Part shown: positions 1 to 8,900 of the stretch, in pieces
Position numbering within the stretch: the stretch's first letter is position 1
Layout: each line of letters begins with the position of its first letter
Source: a virus
DNA: 26,799 bases
Strand: one strand, 5' to 3'
Virus record (IMG/VR): IMGVR_UViG_3300043395_003138
Coordinates: 1 to 26,799 of that record
The notes under the pieces: generated by a model
The model's database searches: none
Told to the model about the DNA's origin: nothing
The model's input: only the letters and a program-made list of their open reading frames with translations
Program-made: the position numbers and the translations under genes

Positions 1-779
1 AAGACGACCGTGCAACTGAATTGCTACATCGTTACTTTGTTGCCAAAGGCAAAAGCATTTATGAAGAACTAAGTCAGTTAGATCAGCAGATCGAAGAAGA
101 CGAAGACTTAGAAGAAGGCATTGGCGGCGCAGCTGACCAAGATTTCCATGACGAAATCATTGCCGACGAATCAGACTTAGAAAACGAAACATTATTCAGC
201 GAAGCCGATGACGAAGGCGAAGAAGAAGGTGACGACATGGCTGCTATGGACGAGCCAACAGAACCAGAAGCTACTGCTGACCTAGCAATGGGTGGCGAAG
301 AAGCTGGCGAAGAAGGCGGCGAAGCAGATCAAGTTGACGATGCTATGGCAAAAGTCGACGATGCTCTAGCTGAATTAAAAGCTTTATTTGCTGAAATCAC
401 TGGCGGCGAAGCCCCAGCAATGGATGCAGATATGCCAGCTGAAGAACCAGCTACAGAAGAATTCGAAGCTTTCGGTGAAAGCGCAACATTAAAAGCTGTT
501 CCAGCACCAACACATGGTGACAACGGCCAAAATACAAAAAGCCCAGTAAGCACAGGTCCTAAGATCAGTGGTAATGGTGCTAAGGCTGTTGACTTCACAG
601 GTCAAGCAGACGGCAAAGGCGGCACACAAGGTGGCGTTCTAAACCCAAGCACAAAAGAAGAAAACTTCGGCAATGTAAACAAAGTTGGCAATGCTAAAGC
701 TCCTGCTCTTAAGAGTGTAGCTGCTCCAAAAAGCAGTGATGCAGCCAGCAACAAAACAAGTCCAGTAGCAAAGAACTAA
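1..779 (+). CDS. Acidic prohead core protein, gp67/gp68-like (5' end outside window)
   Basis: The reading frame is open from the first bases (DDRATELLHRYF...), so the true start probably lies upstream and the gene is cut by the window edge; at least 258 residues are visible. The first TTG, at 21, has no reason to be the start. The opening helix (ND/DD-R-A-x-x-L-x-x-x-x-V-A, then I-x-EE) resembles the start of T4 gp67, the small acidic internal core protein of the prohead. It is followed by long Glu/Asp-rich low-complexity stretches and an Ala/Pro/Lys/Ser-rich tail. In T4, gp67 and gp68 sit between portal gp20 and protease gp21 and help build the scaffold core, which gp21 then degrades. The position directly before gp21, gp22 and gp23 fits that job. 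The exact T4 counterpart is uncertain, and it is much longer than gp67 (80 aa). It ends 4 bases before the gp21 start. Confidence 0.72.
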   Translation, partial: DDRATELLHRYFVAKGKSIYEELSQLDQQIEEDEDLEEGIGGAADQDFHDEIIADESDLENETLFSEADDEGEEEGDDMAAMDEPTEPEATADLAMGGEEAGEEGGEADQVDDAMAKVDDALAELKALFAEITGGEAPAMDADMPAEEPATEEFEAFGESATLKAVPAPTHGDNGQNTKSPVSTGPKISGNGAKAVDFTGQADGKGGTQGGVLNPSTKEENFGNVNKVGNAKAPALKSVAAPKSSDAASNKTSPVAKN

Positions 780-783
780 AAAC

Positions 784-1416
784 ATGGCCTTACCATTAGT
801 AGAAGCCCTAACATACGACCAAGCTGGTATTCGTACTCAGCTTGTGGAAAATTCCACTGGCGGCAAGGATCTCTACATGGAAGGCATTTTTATTCAAGGC
901 GGGGTACGCAATCAAAATCAAAGAGTTTACCCTGTTAATGAAATTGCTAGGGCATGTAGTAACATTGCTGAAAAAATTAAAAATGGTTTCAGTGTTCTCG
1001 GAGAAGCCGATCACCCTGATGACCTGCAAGTAAACCTAGACCGTGTTAGCCACATGATTACTAATATGTACATGAACGAAAACAACGGTATTGGTAAGCT
1101 AAAAATCCTACCTACACCAATGGGTAACATCGTAAAAACTCTATTAGAGAGTGGTGTTAAGCTAGGTGTTTCCAGTAGGGGATCAGGTAATGTCAATGAA
1201 TCTGGTGGCGTTACCGATTTTGAAATTGTCACGGTGGACATCGTGGCACAACCTAGTGCTCCAAATGCATATCCAAAAGCAATCTATGAGCGTGTTATGC
1301 ACGACCGTAGACGCAACGCCTTATTAGATGTTGCAACTGCTGTAAGACATGATACTAAAGCACAAAGATACCTCCAGGAAGAGGTTCTCAGGTTCATCAA
1401 TAACCTAAAAAAATAA
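784..1416 (+). CDS. gp21: Prohead maturation protease gp21
   Basis: This is the serine protease of the T4 gp21 family. It sits in the prohead core, activates itself, and cuts scaffold and capsid proteins after Leu/Ile-x-Glu sites to allow head expansion and DNA packaging. The 210 residues match the family length (T4 gp21 is 212). The two family hallmarks are present: GEADHP with the catalytic His at 77, and GVSSRG with the nucleophile Ser at 130 or 131. Between them lies the usual VSHMITNMY...GKLKILPTPMG strand region. The Asp/Glu-rich spacer typical of inactive versions is absent, so the enzyme looks functional. The ATG at 784 follows the upstream stop by 4 bases with only a weak ribosome site, which suggests translational coupling. 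The order core protein-21-22-23 is the conserved T4 head cassette. Confidence 0.95.
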   Translation: MALPLVEALTYDQAGIRTQLVENSTGGKDLYMEGIFIQGGVRNQNQRVYPVNEIARACSNIAEKIKNGFSVLGEADHPDDLQVNLDRVSHMITNMYMNENNGIGKLKILPTPMGNIVKTLLESGVKLGVSSRGSGNVNESGGVTDFEIVTVDIVAQPSAPNAYPKAIYERVMHDRRRNALLDVATAVRHDTKAQRYLQEEVLRFINNLKK

Positions 1417-1426
1417 GGGGAACTAG

Positions 1427-2530
1427 ATGAGCACATTAAAAGAACTATTCGGCACTGAGGTTTTATCTGAGGAAGTAACAAGCCAATTACAAGAAGCTTG
1501 GGATACTAAAGTCCGTCAACTACACGAAGAAGTCGAAGCAAACCTACGCGAAGAATTCAGTCAACGCTACGAGCATGACAAGGGTTTAATCGTTGAGGCT
1601 GCTGACAAACTTATCTCTGAAGCGATTCGTCGTGAACTAGAAGAGTTTGCTCAAGACAAGCGTGAAGTTGTTGAATCCAAAGTAGCATACAAGAAAGCAA
1701 TGCGCGAACACGCAGAATTGCTTAACCGTTTTGTTATGGAAACAATGGCTAAGGAAATCAAAGAACTTAGAGAAGACCGCGATGCTCAGAAACAGAACTT
1801 TGAAAAACTAGAAGAATTTGCGCTTCGCAAGCTTTCTTCCGAATTAAGGGAACTTAAAGAGGACGAAAACAAGCTTGTACAAGCTCGTGTTCAATTAGTT
1901 GCTGAGGGCAAACAAGTTATTGCCGAAGCCAAAGCTAAATTCATCAAAGAAGCTGCCGTTAAAGCAGAACAACTTCTAAGTGAAACACTTCGTTCTGAAA
2001 TCACTCAACTTCGTGAAGACATTCAAGTTAGCCGTGAAAACGCTTTTGGTCGTAAGATCATGGAAGCTTTCGCTGCTGAATTTATGGCCAGCGGTTTTGC
2101 CGATGGCACACAAGTTAAGAAATTAAACGATCAGCTAGCTGAGTTAAGCAGTCGTTTAGACGAAACAACTAAAATTGTTGAATCTAAAGATGCTGAAATC
2201 GCTCAAGCACAAAAGAAAATTCGCATAGCTGAAGATGCTGTAAAGCGTCAAAGCATTATGCAAGAGTTGGTAGCACCTCTTGGTAAAGAAAAGCGTGGAA
2301 TTATGGAAGATTTGTTAAAAACAACTCCAACAGAAAGCCTACGCGAATCATATAACAAGTACCTACCAGCAGTTCTCAATGAAACAGCAGTTCAACCAAA
2401 AGGTAAGACTGTTATTTCCGAGAGTACAGCATCGCAGACGACTGCGGTGACTGGCGACAAAACTTCTAGTGAGGACGCTGCAACCGCAGACATTATATCA
2501 CTAAGAAAATTAGCCGGAATTGGAAAGTAA
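1427..2530 (+). CDS. gp22: Prohead scaffolding core protein gp22
   Basis: This is the main scaffold of the prohead core, on which gp23 assembles and which gp21 later digests. The 367 residues are almost entirely Glu/Lys/Ala/Leu-rich helix, with heptad patterns indicating a long coiled coil from about residue 15 to 275. A Ser/Thr-rich linker and a short C-terminal tail ending SLRKLAGIGK follow. Identity rests on position between gp21 and gp23 and on the coiled-coil character, since gp22 sequences are poorly conserved. It is longer than T4 gp22 (269 aa). Several L-x-E triplets are possible gp21 cut sites. The ATG at 1427 has a strong AAGGGGA ribosome site about 6 bases upstream. It is co-transcribed with gp21 (10-base gap) and gp23 (18-base gap). 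The LRKLAGI tail recurs in the protein at 25192. Confidence 0.9.
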   Translation: MSTLKELFGTEVLSEEVTSQLQEAWDTKVRQLHEEVEANLREEFSQRYEHDKGLIVEAADKLISEAIRRELEEFAQDKREVVESKVAYKKAMREHAELLNRFVMETMAKEIKELREDRDAQKQNFEKLEEFALRKLSSELRELKEDENKLVQARVQLVAEGKQVIAEAKAKFIKEAAVKAEQLLSETLRSEITQLREDIQVSRENAFGRKIMEAFAAEFMASGFADGTQVKKLNDQLAELSSRLDETTKIVESKDAEIAQAQKKIRIAEDAVKRQSIMQELVAPLGKEKRGIMEDLLKTTPTESLRESYNKYLPAVLNETAVQPKGKTVISESTASQTTAVTGDKTSSEDAATADIISLRKLAGIGK

Positions 2531-2548
2531 TTAAAATAGGAGACTACC

Positions 2549-3730
2549 ATGTCTGAGAAACTTTTCGAAGCCCAAAATTGGACTGCAACTAAAGATGTTC
2601 TACTAGAAGGGCTTAATGGCAACAAAAAGGCCGTTATGGAATCTGTGTTAGAAAACACACGCAAGCAAGCATTGTTAGAATCTGCTACAGCAGGTGCTAC
2701 ACAAAGCGGTAATGTAGCCGTACTAAACAAGGTAATTTTACCTGTTATTCGTCGTGTTATGCCAACCGTTATTGCTAACGAAATCGTTGGTGTTCAGCCA
2801 ATGACTGGCCCAGTTGGCCAAATCCACACATTGCGTGTTCGCTATGCTGAAACAGCCGCTGGCGTTACAGCAGGTCAAGAAGCACTAAGCCCATTCAACA
2901 TTGCTAAAGCTTATAGCGGCAATGCAAATGCCAGTGCTCCAGCAGCCGACGCAACTGCTACACTAGAAGGTGTACCAGGTAAGAAATTAAGCATTCAAAT
3001 TCTAAAGCAAACAGTTGAAGCTAAGACACGCAAGATGTCTGCTCGCTGGACATTTGAAGCTGCTCAAGACGCTCAAGCTATGCACGGCTTGGATGTTGAA
3101 GCAGAAATCATGGCCGCTTTAGCACAAGAAATTACAGCTGAAATCGATCAAGAATTGTTAAACAGCCTACGCACTCTAGCTGGTGCCGCTACTCACACAT
3201 TCGCCCAAGACGGTTCTGTTGCTTTCACAGGCACACAGCACTTCGTTGGTGATCAACACGCTGTATTAGCTATCCAAATCAATGATGTTGCTAACCGTAT
3301 CGCTCAGCGTACACGCCGCGGTGCTGGTAACTTCGTAGTTGTAAGCCCAACAGCTTTAACAATTCTACAAAGTGCTACAACATCTGCTTTCGCTCGTACA
3401 ACAGAAGGTACATTCGAAGCTCCAACAAACACAAAATTCGCTGGTACATTAAACAGCAGTGTTAAGGTTTATGTTGACAGCTATGCTGACGCAACAACTC
3501 CTGTGTTAGTTGGTTACAAAGGTCCAAATGAAATGGACGCCGCAGCATTCTACTGCCCATACATTCCATTGATGAGTTCTGGCGTTGTTCTAGATCCATC
3601 CACAATGGAACCAGTAGTAAGCTTCATGACTCGTTATGGTTATGTTGAGTTAACAAACACAGCATCCAGCTTGGGTAATGCCGCTGACTACCTAGGCAAG
3701 ATTGCTATGGGTGCCGTTAAGTATGTTTAA
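2549..3730 (+). CDS. gp23: Major capsid protein gp23
   Basis: This HK97-fold protein forms the hexamers of the T4-like head. The conserved N-terminal block after the processing site is clear: PVIRRVMPTVIANEIVGVQPM followed by TGPVGQIHTLRVRYAE matches the T4 gp23 block around its GVQPM motif. Further family landmarks are RTRRGAGNFVVVSPTAL, VYVDSYA, VGYKGPNEMDA, FYCPYIPL and the end motif SFMTRYGYVEL. At 393 residues it is shorter than T4 gp23 (521), as in many T4-like phages of aquatic bacteria, so the large insertion domain of T4 is probably missing. The sequence ALLE/SATAG at residues 41-49 fits the gp21 cleavage rule, which would remove a 44-residue propeptide. A TAGGAGA ribosome site precedes the ATG. 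A strong terminator follows, and codon use is highly regular, as expected for the most abundant virion protein. Confidence 0.97.
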   Translation: MSEKLFEAQNWTATKDVLLEGLNGNKKAVMESVLENTRKQALLESATAGATQSGNVAVLNKVILPVIRRVMPTVIANEIVGVQPMTGPVGQIHTLRVRYAETAAGVTAGQEALSPFNIAKAYSGNANASAPAADATATLEGVPGKKLSIQILKQTVEAKTRKMSARWTFEAAQDAQAMHGLDVEAEIMAALAQEITAEIDQELLNSLRTLAGAATHTFAQDGSVAFTGTQHFVGDQHAVLAIQINDVANRIAQRTRRGAGNFVVVSPTALTILQSATTSAFARTTEGTFEAPTNTKFAGTLNSSVKVYVDSYADATTPVLVGYKGPNEMDAAAFYCPYIPLMSSGVVLDPSTMEPVVSFMTRYGYVELTNTASSLGNAADYLGKIAMGAVKYV

Positions 3731-3760
3731 TTCTTAAAAAGAATTATTTTACTAAACAAG

Positions 3761-3785
3761 AAAAGGACTCTTCGGAGTCCTTTTT
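3761..3785 (+). terminator. Intrinsic terminator after gp23
   Basis: A perfect 10-bp stem (AAAAGGACTC with GAGTCCTTTT) closed by the very stable C(UUCG)G tetraloop, followed by a T run. It lies 30 bases after the capsid gene stop and should end the head-gene transcript. A late promoter begins 5 bases after it. Confidence 0.93.
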
Positions 3786-3789
3786 CATT

Positions 3790-3797
3790 TATAAATA
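3790..3797 (+). promoter_or_regulatory. T4-type late promoter TATAAATA for the zinc-ribbon gene
   Basis: An exact match to the T4 late promoter consensus, placed between the gp23 terminator and the next gene. Only 4 bases separate it from the ATG at 3802. With the T4 spacing, transcription would start at or one base inside the start codon, implying leaderless translation or a somewhat different start site. Confidence 0.7.
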
Positions 3798-3801
3798 CCT
3801 T

Positions 3802-4035
3802 ATGTTAAAAACAGTAAGTGAACAAGTAAAACAAGAAAGACTTACCATTTGTAAGTCCTGTGATAGATACAGTCAAACACTGAGAACTTGCAAAGAATGT
3901 GGATGTTATATGCCCGCCAAAGCAATGTTTGCCGCAACATCTTGTCCAATTAACAGTTGGTCAGAAGCAGAAGCAGGCACAGATTTGATCAACAAACTAG
4001 AAGAAATGATACTGGCTTCTTGGAATAAAGAATAA
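3802..4035 (+). CDS. Small zinc-ribbon protein of unknown function
   Basis: A 77-residue protein with six cysteines: C17-x2-C20, C30-x2-C33-x-C35 and C48. The pattern CKSC...CKECGC...SCP is that of small zinc-ribbon proteins common in T4-like and other phages, where they often follow structural genes. The first two Cys pairs can hold one zinc ion; C35 and C48 may add to the fold. The C-terminal third is acidic and helical. No catalytic residues are seen, and the role could be protein or nucleic-acid binding. It has its own late promoter and no visible Shine-Dalgarno sequence, since the promoter abuts the ATG. No other in-frame ATG lies before the first Cys, so the start at 3802 is the only reasonable one. 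Confidence 0.82.
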   Translation: MLKTVSEQVKQERLTICKSCDRYSQTLRTCKECGCYMPAKAMFAATSCPINSWSEAEAGTDLINKLEEMILASWNKE

Positions 4036-4062
4036 AGTATAGTTTTGCCCATACCAAATTTT

Positions 4063-4070
4063 AATAAATA
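4063..4070 (+). promoter_or_regulatory. Probable late promoter AATAAATA
   Basis: The sequence TAATAAATAATAGTATG puts a late-promoter-like AATAAATA 5 bases before the ATG at 4076. The core TAAATAATAGTA recurs exactly in the candidate promoter near 11960. By T4 spacing the predicted start of transcription coincides with the A of the ATG. Confidence 0.6.
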
Positions 4071-4075
4071 ATAGT

Positions 4076-4471
4076 ATGAACAACTACCAAAAAATTCACG
4101 GAACCACAGTTGATAAGTTTGATATTGGAACAAAAAATCAAAGAATAGTTCTTACTGGGCAAACAATTAACGCACTAACAACAAACTTAGTCGATCGTGA
4201 TGGCAATTCTTATACTGCAAATTCTACGGTATTTTTCTCTGCGTACATAGTTGGACAAGGATCAAACACAGCAGCCTATGAACTAAAAGGTTGTTATCTA
4301 AATGGTACTACGACTACTACGGGTTATGTAGTTAACACTTATGTAGACACGGGAGAATTCACAGAACCCGCTGTTAGTTTTTCTGATCAAGGAGAAATGA
4401 CAGTAACTTGCACAGGCTTGTTTGGTGAAAATATTAATTGGACAGCTACCTTTGATTTTGTTTTGATATAA
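4076..4471 (+). CDS. Small beta-rich virion-associated protein (putative)
   Basis: 131 residues, rich in Thr, Asn, Val and Gly, with alternating hydrophobic patterns that predict an all-beta fold. The segments FFSAYIVGQGSNTAAYELKG, TGYVVNTYVD and the closing NWTATFDFVLI resemble a short beta-sandwich module often found on phage virion surfaces and fiber proteins. This is recognition by resemblance only. Only one Cys pair (ELKGCY and VTCTG) is present and there is no enzyme motif. The late-type promoter directly before it and the fiber genes after it support a structural role, such as a head decoration or appendage protein. No Shine-Dalgarno sequence is visible. Its stop codon lies inside the late promoter of the next gene. 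Confidence 0.7.
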   Translation: MNNYQKIHGTTVDKFDIGTKNQRIVLTGQTINALTTNLVDRDGNSYTANSTVFFSAYIVGQGSNTAAYELKGCYLNGTTTTTGYVVNTYVDTGEFTEPAVSFSDQGEMTVTCTGLFGENINWTATFDFVLI

Positions 4472-4474
4472 ATA
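4467..4474 (+). promoter_or_regulatory. T4-type late promoter TATAAATA for the 380-aa fiber-like gene
   Basis: An exact TATAAATA followed by CTT. It overlaps the final codons and stop of the preceding gene and lies 17 bases before the ATG at 4492. This would give a leader of about 12 bases. Confidence 0.82.
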
Positions 4475-4491
4475 CTTAAAATTGAACCATT

Positions 4492-5634
4492 ATGCCAATT
4501 AAGATCAATCATGCAACCGAAACACTAAAACCAGAAAGTGGTGTTATTAACATCGACGCCACCGGTGCATTAAAACTGCCTAAAGGGCAAAGTCTTAATA
4601 GGCCTTCAGGTCAAGAAGGCTATATCCGATTTGACACTAGCGTAAAAATTCCCGAGTTCTTTAACGGAACTGAATGGCAATATGTTGCTGATAAAAATTA
4701 TGTAGACAGTCAGATTAGTTCAGAAGGCAACAGCTTATCCAACACTATTAGCAATTTAAACTTAAACAGTTTAACTGATGTAACTATTTTTAGTCCATCA
4801 TCTGGAGACTTACTTTCATATAATGTAACATCTGGACAGTTTGTTAATCAAGCAAATAATTTAGCCCCAGTGACTAGATTGTTTACAGGCGACGGAACTA
4901 CATTAGAATTTGATATACAAAATACAGTTAGTAGTCCTAATAATTTGGTTGTATCCATTAATGGTATACAACAAGAACCATATTATAGCTACACAGTGGT
5001 CAATGGGAACATTGTCACTTTTGATGAAGCACCTGAACTAGGTGATAGAATTCAAATTAGAATACTGCGTAGCAGTTCGAGTAGTGAGAGAGCAAGACCA
5101 AAAATAACTTCTATAAGTTATGCAACAGTTGGTTCTTACACAACAATTACTCTTGTAGGAAAAGATATTTCCTATGGCACTGGCGCCAAAATTGGCAGCA
5201 ATAATATATCAAGAATTGATTATATTGCAGAATCTACTCTTCAACTAATGATTGAAACAAGCCAAATGAGCAGCTCTGTGTGGTCAACGCCCAGAGATTT
5301 AACATTAGTAGATACTAATGGTAACGAGTATACATATAAAAATTTAATCAATTATGGTCAGTCTAAACCTTACTGGACAGATACAAATTCCTATATCGGA
5401 ACTTTTTCAGCTGGAGACAGCATTAATTTTGAACTTGGAGTAAATAATGCTACAAGCTTCACAATCGACCCGGCTTATGACGGGGAGTCCGCACTTACTT
5501 GGTTAAGTGTTAGCGGAAACAGTATCGTAGGAACTGCTCCTAACAACAGTAGCCCTAGTCGATACGACTTCATAGTAAATGCTAGTAACGGTAGCGTTAA
5601 TATAACGAAAAACTACTGGATATTAGTAATTTAA
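4492..5634 (+). CDS. Fiber-like virion protein with Ig-like segments
   Basis: A 380-residue structural protein built from modules. The N-terminus (MPIKINHATETLKPESGVI, then GYIRFDTSVKIPEFFNG-EW) is the kind of start seen in T4-like fiber and appendage proteins. Residues about 125-200 carry the common fiber module FTGDGTTLEFDI...VSINGIQQEP-YSYTV...FDEAPELGDRIQIRI, which also ends the 1991-aa fiber. Residues about 203-290 look like an IPT/TIG-type Ig domain (KITSISYATVGSYTTITL...G). The last 90 residues resemble a He_PIG/cadherin-like domain (LTWLSVSGNSIVGTAPNN...YDFIVNASNG). Ig-like domains on phage virions usually give weak surface adhesion. It has its own late promoter but no clear ribosome site. 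An accessory fiber or head decoration role is inferred. Confidence 0.78.
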   Translation: MPIKINHATETLKPESGVINIDATGALKLPKGQSLNRPSGQEGYIRFDTSVKIPEFFNGTEWQYVADKNYVDSQISSEGNSLSNTISNLNLNSLTDVTIFSPSSGDLLSYNVTSGQFVNQANNLAPVTRLFTGDGTTLEFDIQNTVSSPNNLVVSINGIQQEPYYSYTVVNGNIVTFDEAPELGDRIQIRILRSSSSSERARPKITSISYATVGSYTTITLVGKDISYGTGAKIGSNNISRIDYIAESTLQLMIETSQMSSSVWSTPRDLTLVDTNGNEYTYKNLINYGQSKPYWTDTNSYIGTFSAGDSINFELGVNNATSFTIDPAYDGESALTWLSVSGNSIVGTAPNNSSPSRYDFIVNASNGSVNITKNYWILVI

Positions 5635-5688
5635 ACTTTATTCTCAAGTTGGCGGCACCAAACTTAAAAATGCCAAGGAGATTATAAG

Positions 5689-5892
5689 ATGCCTTTAATC
5701 AAAATACGATCTAGTTCACTTAGCGATAGTATAGACTTTCGAGGAGTGCCTACGGCATCAGAATGGTCTCAAATATCTACTACTCAATATGTTCGTGAAC
5801 ATATTAGTAGTGTCGTTGGTTCCAGTCCTAGTATCCTAGATACATTGAATGAACTAGCAAAGTCTATAAGCCCAGACTCAAATCAAGGCTAA
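5689..5892 (+). CDS. Short paralogue of the fiber N-terminus (stub)
   Basis: 67 residues that align along their whole length with the start of the 1991-aa fiber: MPLIKIRSSSLSDSIDFRG against MPIIKARASSIIESIDLRG, then the phage fiber segment TQYVREHISS...SILDTLNELAKSI against TAYVRTAVAD...EVLDTLAELAAAL. The protein stops where the fiber continues with GNDENF. A good ribosome site (AAGGAG) precedes the ATG, so it is probably translated. It could be a remnant of an older fiber gene whose body was lost, a separate capping or attachment subunit competing for the same docking site, or a spare N-terminus for recombination. It ends 38 bases before the giant fiber gene. Confidence 0.75.
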   Translation: MPLIKIRSSSLSDSIDFRGVPTASEWSQISTTQYVREHISSVVGSSPSILDTLNELAKSISPDSNQG

Positions 5893-5930
5893 CCGAATCT
5901 CAGTAGGGATTCAATAAAGAGGATAAAAAC

Positions 5931-8900
5931 ATGCCTATTATTAAAGCAAGGGCAAGCTCGATTATAGAGAGCATTGACCTACGAGGCACGCCAACAGCCC
6001 CAACAGCACAGCAAAGTGTTAACACATCACAACTAGCTTCTACCGCTTATGTTAGAACAGCAGTTGCTGATTTGATTAATTCTTCTCCGGAAGTATTAGA
6101 CACTTTAGCAGAATTAGCTGCGGCGCTTGGTAATGACGAAAACTTTTCAGTTACCGTCGCAAATAGTATTGCTACAAAAGTACCATTAGATGGTAGCGTA
6201 GCAATGACAGGACGCTTGACATTGTCAGCTGATCCTGTAAACAATTTACATGCTGTTACAAAGCAGTATGTTGATCAAGCAATTAGTGATCAAATGATTT
6301 ACAGCACAGATGATGTATCAGAAGGTCAAACAAATCTTTATTATACAAATGCTCGTGTTCGTAGTGCAGTAAGCTTGTTTAGTGATAATACAACAGTATT
6401 AGACTATAACAGTTCTACTGGTGAATTTACATACAATCATCCTTCAACAGATGGTATTTTAGAAGGTTCATCTAATCAATATTTCACAACAGCTCGCGCT
6501 CGAAACAGTATTAGTTTGTCCAGCGATGATGCAACTATTATTTCTTATAGTGCTCAAACTGGCCAAATTAGTTTCACAACACCTGATACAGATCAGATTG
6601 CTGAAGGTTCTACAAACTTATACTTTACAACAGCTCGTGCTCGCGCAAGTTTAAGCAATGGATCAAATATTGCTTATGACAGCGGTACTGGTGTTATTAG
6701 CACACAAGCTGCTGTTTGGAGTGTAAACGGTCAAGAACACGATGTTGTTTTAGACACAGATGATATCAACGAAGGTAGTGCAAACTTATATTTCACACAA
6801 GCTCGTGCTCGTGGAAGTTTCAGTTTAACTACAGATGACAGCAATATTTTAAGTTACAACAGTGGTAGTGGTACTTTAACTTGGGTAACACCAAGCACAG
6901 ACGCCATTGATGAAGGTAGTTCTAATTTATACTACACAGACAGTCGTGTTCGTGCCGCAATAAGCGGAAGTGGTGACATTAGCTATAACCAAGCAACTGG
7001 TAATTTTAGTTATTCTACACCAACTACAGACGGTGTCAATGAAGGTAGTACAAATCTATACTACACAAATGTTCGTGCTCGCAATGCAGTTAGCTTAAAC
7101 ACAGATAATTCTGATGTTTTAAGTTATGACAATACTACTGGTGAATTTACATTCAGTTTGGGTAGTCAAACAACAGACGATGTTGCTGAAGGTACAAATA
7201 ATTTATACTTTACAACAGGTCGTGCCCGTAATAGTATCAGCACAAGTGGTTGGAGTAACTTAAGTTACAACAGCTCAACTGGTGTTATTTCTATCAGTTC
7301 CCCAAGCACAAGTGATGTAACAGAAGGTACAAACCTATACTATACAGACACCCGAGTTCGTAATGCATTAAGTGCTATACACAGTGCTGGCGATGGCGAT
7401 CTTACATATGATAACACAACCGGTGAATTTGATTATGTCGGTCCAACTGCCACTGACTATCGTCAGGCTGTAAGCGCAGTCAAAGATAGTGGTCATGGCG
7501 ACTTCCAATACAATAGCACAACCGGTGTATTCACATACACAGGTCCTACAAACACTAACTATCGCAATGCTGTAAGTGCAACTGACGCAGGCGGTGATGG
7601 TAGTTTTGATTACAACAGTGCAACCGGTGTATTCACATACACAGGCCCAAGTGCCAGTGAAACTCGTGCTCACTTCAGTGTCACCGACACAGGTGGCGAT
7701 GGTAGTCTTGAATATAACAGCTCAACTGGCGTAATCACATACACAGGACCAAGTGACAGCGAAGTTCGCGCTCATTTCAGTGTTACTGACACTGGCGGTG
7801 ATGGCAGTCTTGAATATAACAGCTCAACCGGTGTATTCACATATACAGGCCCAAGTGACAGCGAAGTTCGCGCTCACTTTAGCGTTAATGACACAGGTGG
7901 CGATGGTAGTCTTGAATATAACAGCTCAACTGGCGTAATCACATACACAGGACCAAGTGCTAGTGAAACTCGTGCTCACTTCAGTGCTACAACAGCAACT
8001 GGTGCTCAGTACAACAGCTCAACTGGCGTAATCAGTTTATCTGGTATTCCAAACAGTAGCTTGACCAACGACAGTGTTACATTCAATGGTACAACTGTTG
8101 CGTTAGGTGCTAGTGGTTCTTTTGGTACAGATAGTGTAACAGAAGAAGGTAACTTGTACTATACAGATACCCGTGTTCGAAATGCTATTAGTTTAACAAC
8201 TAATAATTCAGCAGTTTTAGATTACAATAGTGCAACAGGTGAATTTACATTCAACTTAGCAGGCACTAACACTGACGAAGTAACAGAAGGTTCTACCAAC
8301 TTATACTTTACAACTCAGCGTGCTCGTGACAGCGTAAGCGCAACTGATGCAGGCGGCGATGGCTCATTCAGCTATGACAGTGCAACTGGTGTATTCACAT
8401 ACACAGGTCCAAGTTCTAGCGAAGTTCGTGCTCACTTAAGTGCTACATCTGCTTCTGGTGTAAGTTATGACAATACAACTGGCGTAATCAGTTTATCTGG
8501 TATTCCAAATAGCAGTCTAACAAACAGTGAAATTACATTAAACGGTACAACTGTAAGTTTAGGTGGCAGCAACAGCTTTACAACTGATGCAGTTAATGAA
8601 GGTACAACAAACAAGTACTACACAAGTGCTCGTGTTCGTAGCGAATTAAGTGCAAATGATGTTGAAGGCTCGGGAAGCTTCAGTTACAGCAGTTCAACTG
8701 GTGAGTTTGCATTTGACGCTACTGGTGTTGTTGCAACAGTTCAAGGTTACAAAGGTTATGTAACTTTAGACACAGACGATATCGGTGAAGGTACAACAAA
8801 CAAGTACTATACAACGGCTCGCACCCGTGCTGATGTAAGTGGTGGTACAGGCGTAACATACACACAGGCAACTGGTGTATTTGCAATTGGTCAAGATGTT

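Noticed and set aside
5895-5912. Short inverted repeat GAATC...GATTC before the giant fiber gene
   Set aside because: Only 5 bp with no T run, too weak to call a terminator.
7365-7976. Regular repeats considered as a CRISPR array
   Set aside because: Units are directly adjacent, in frame and without unique spacers; they are coding fiber repeats.
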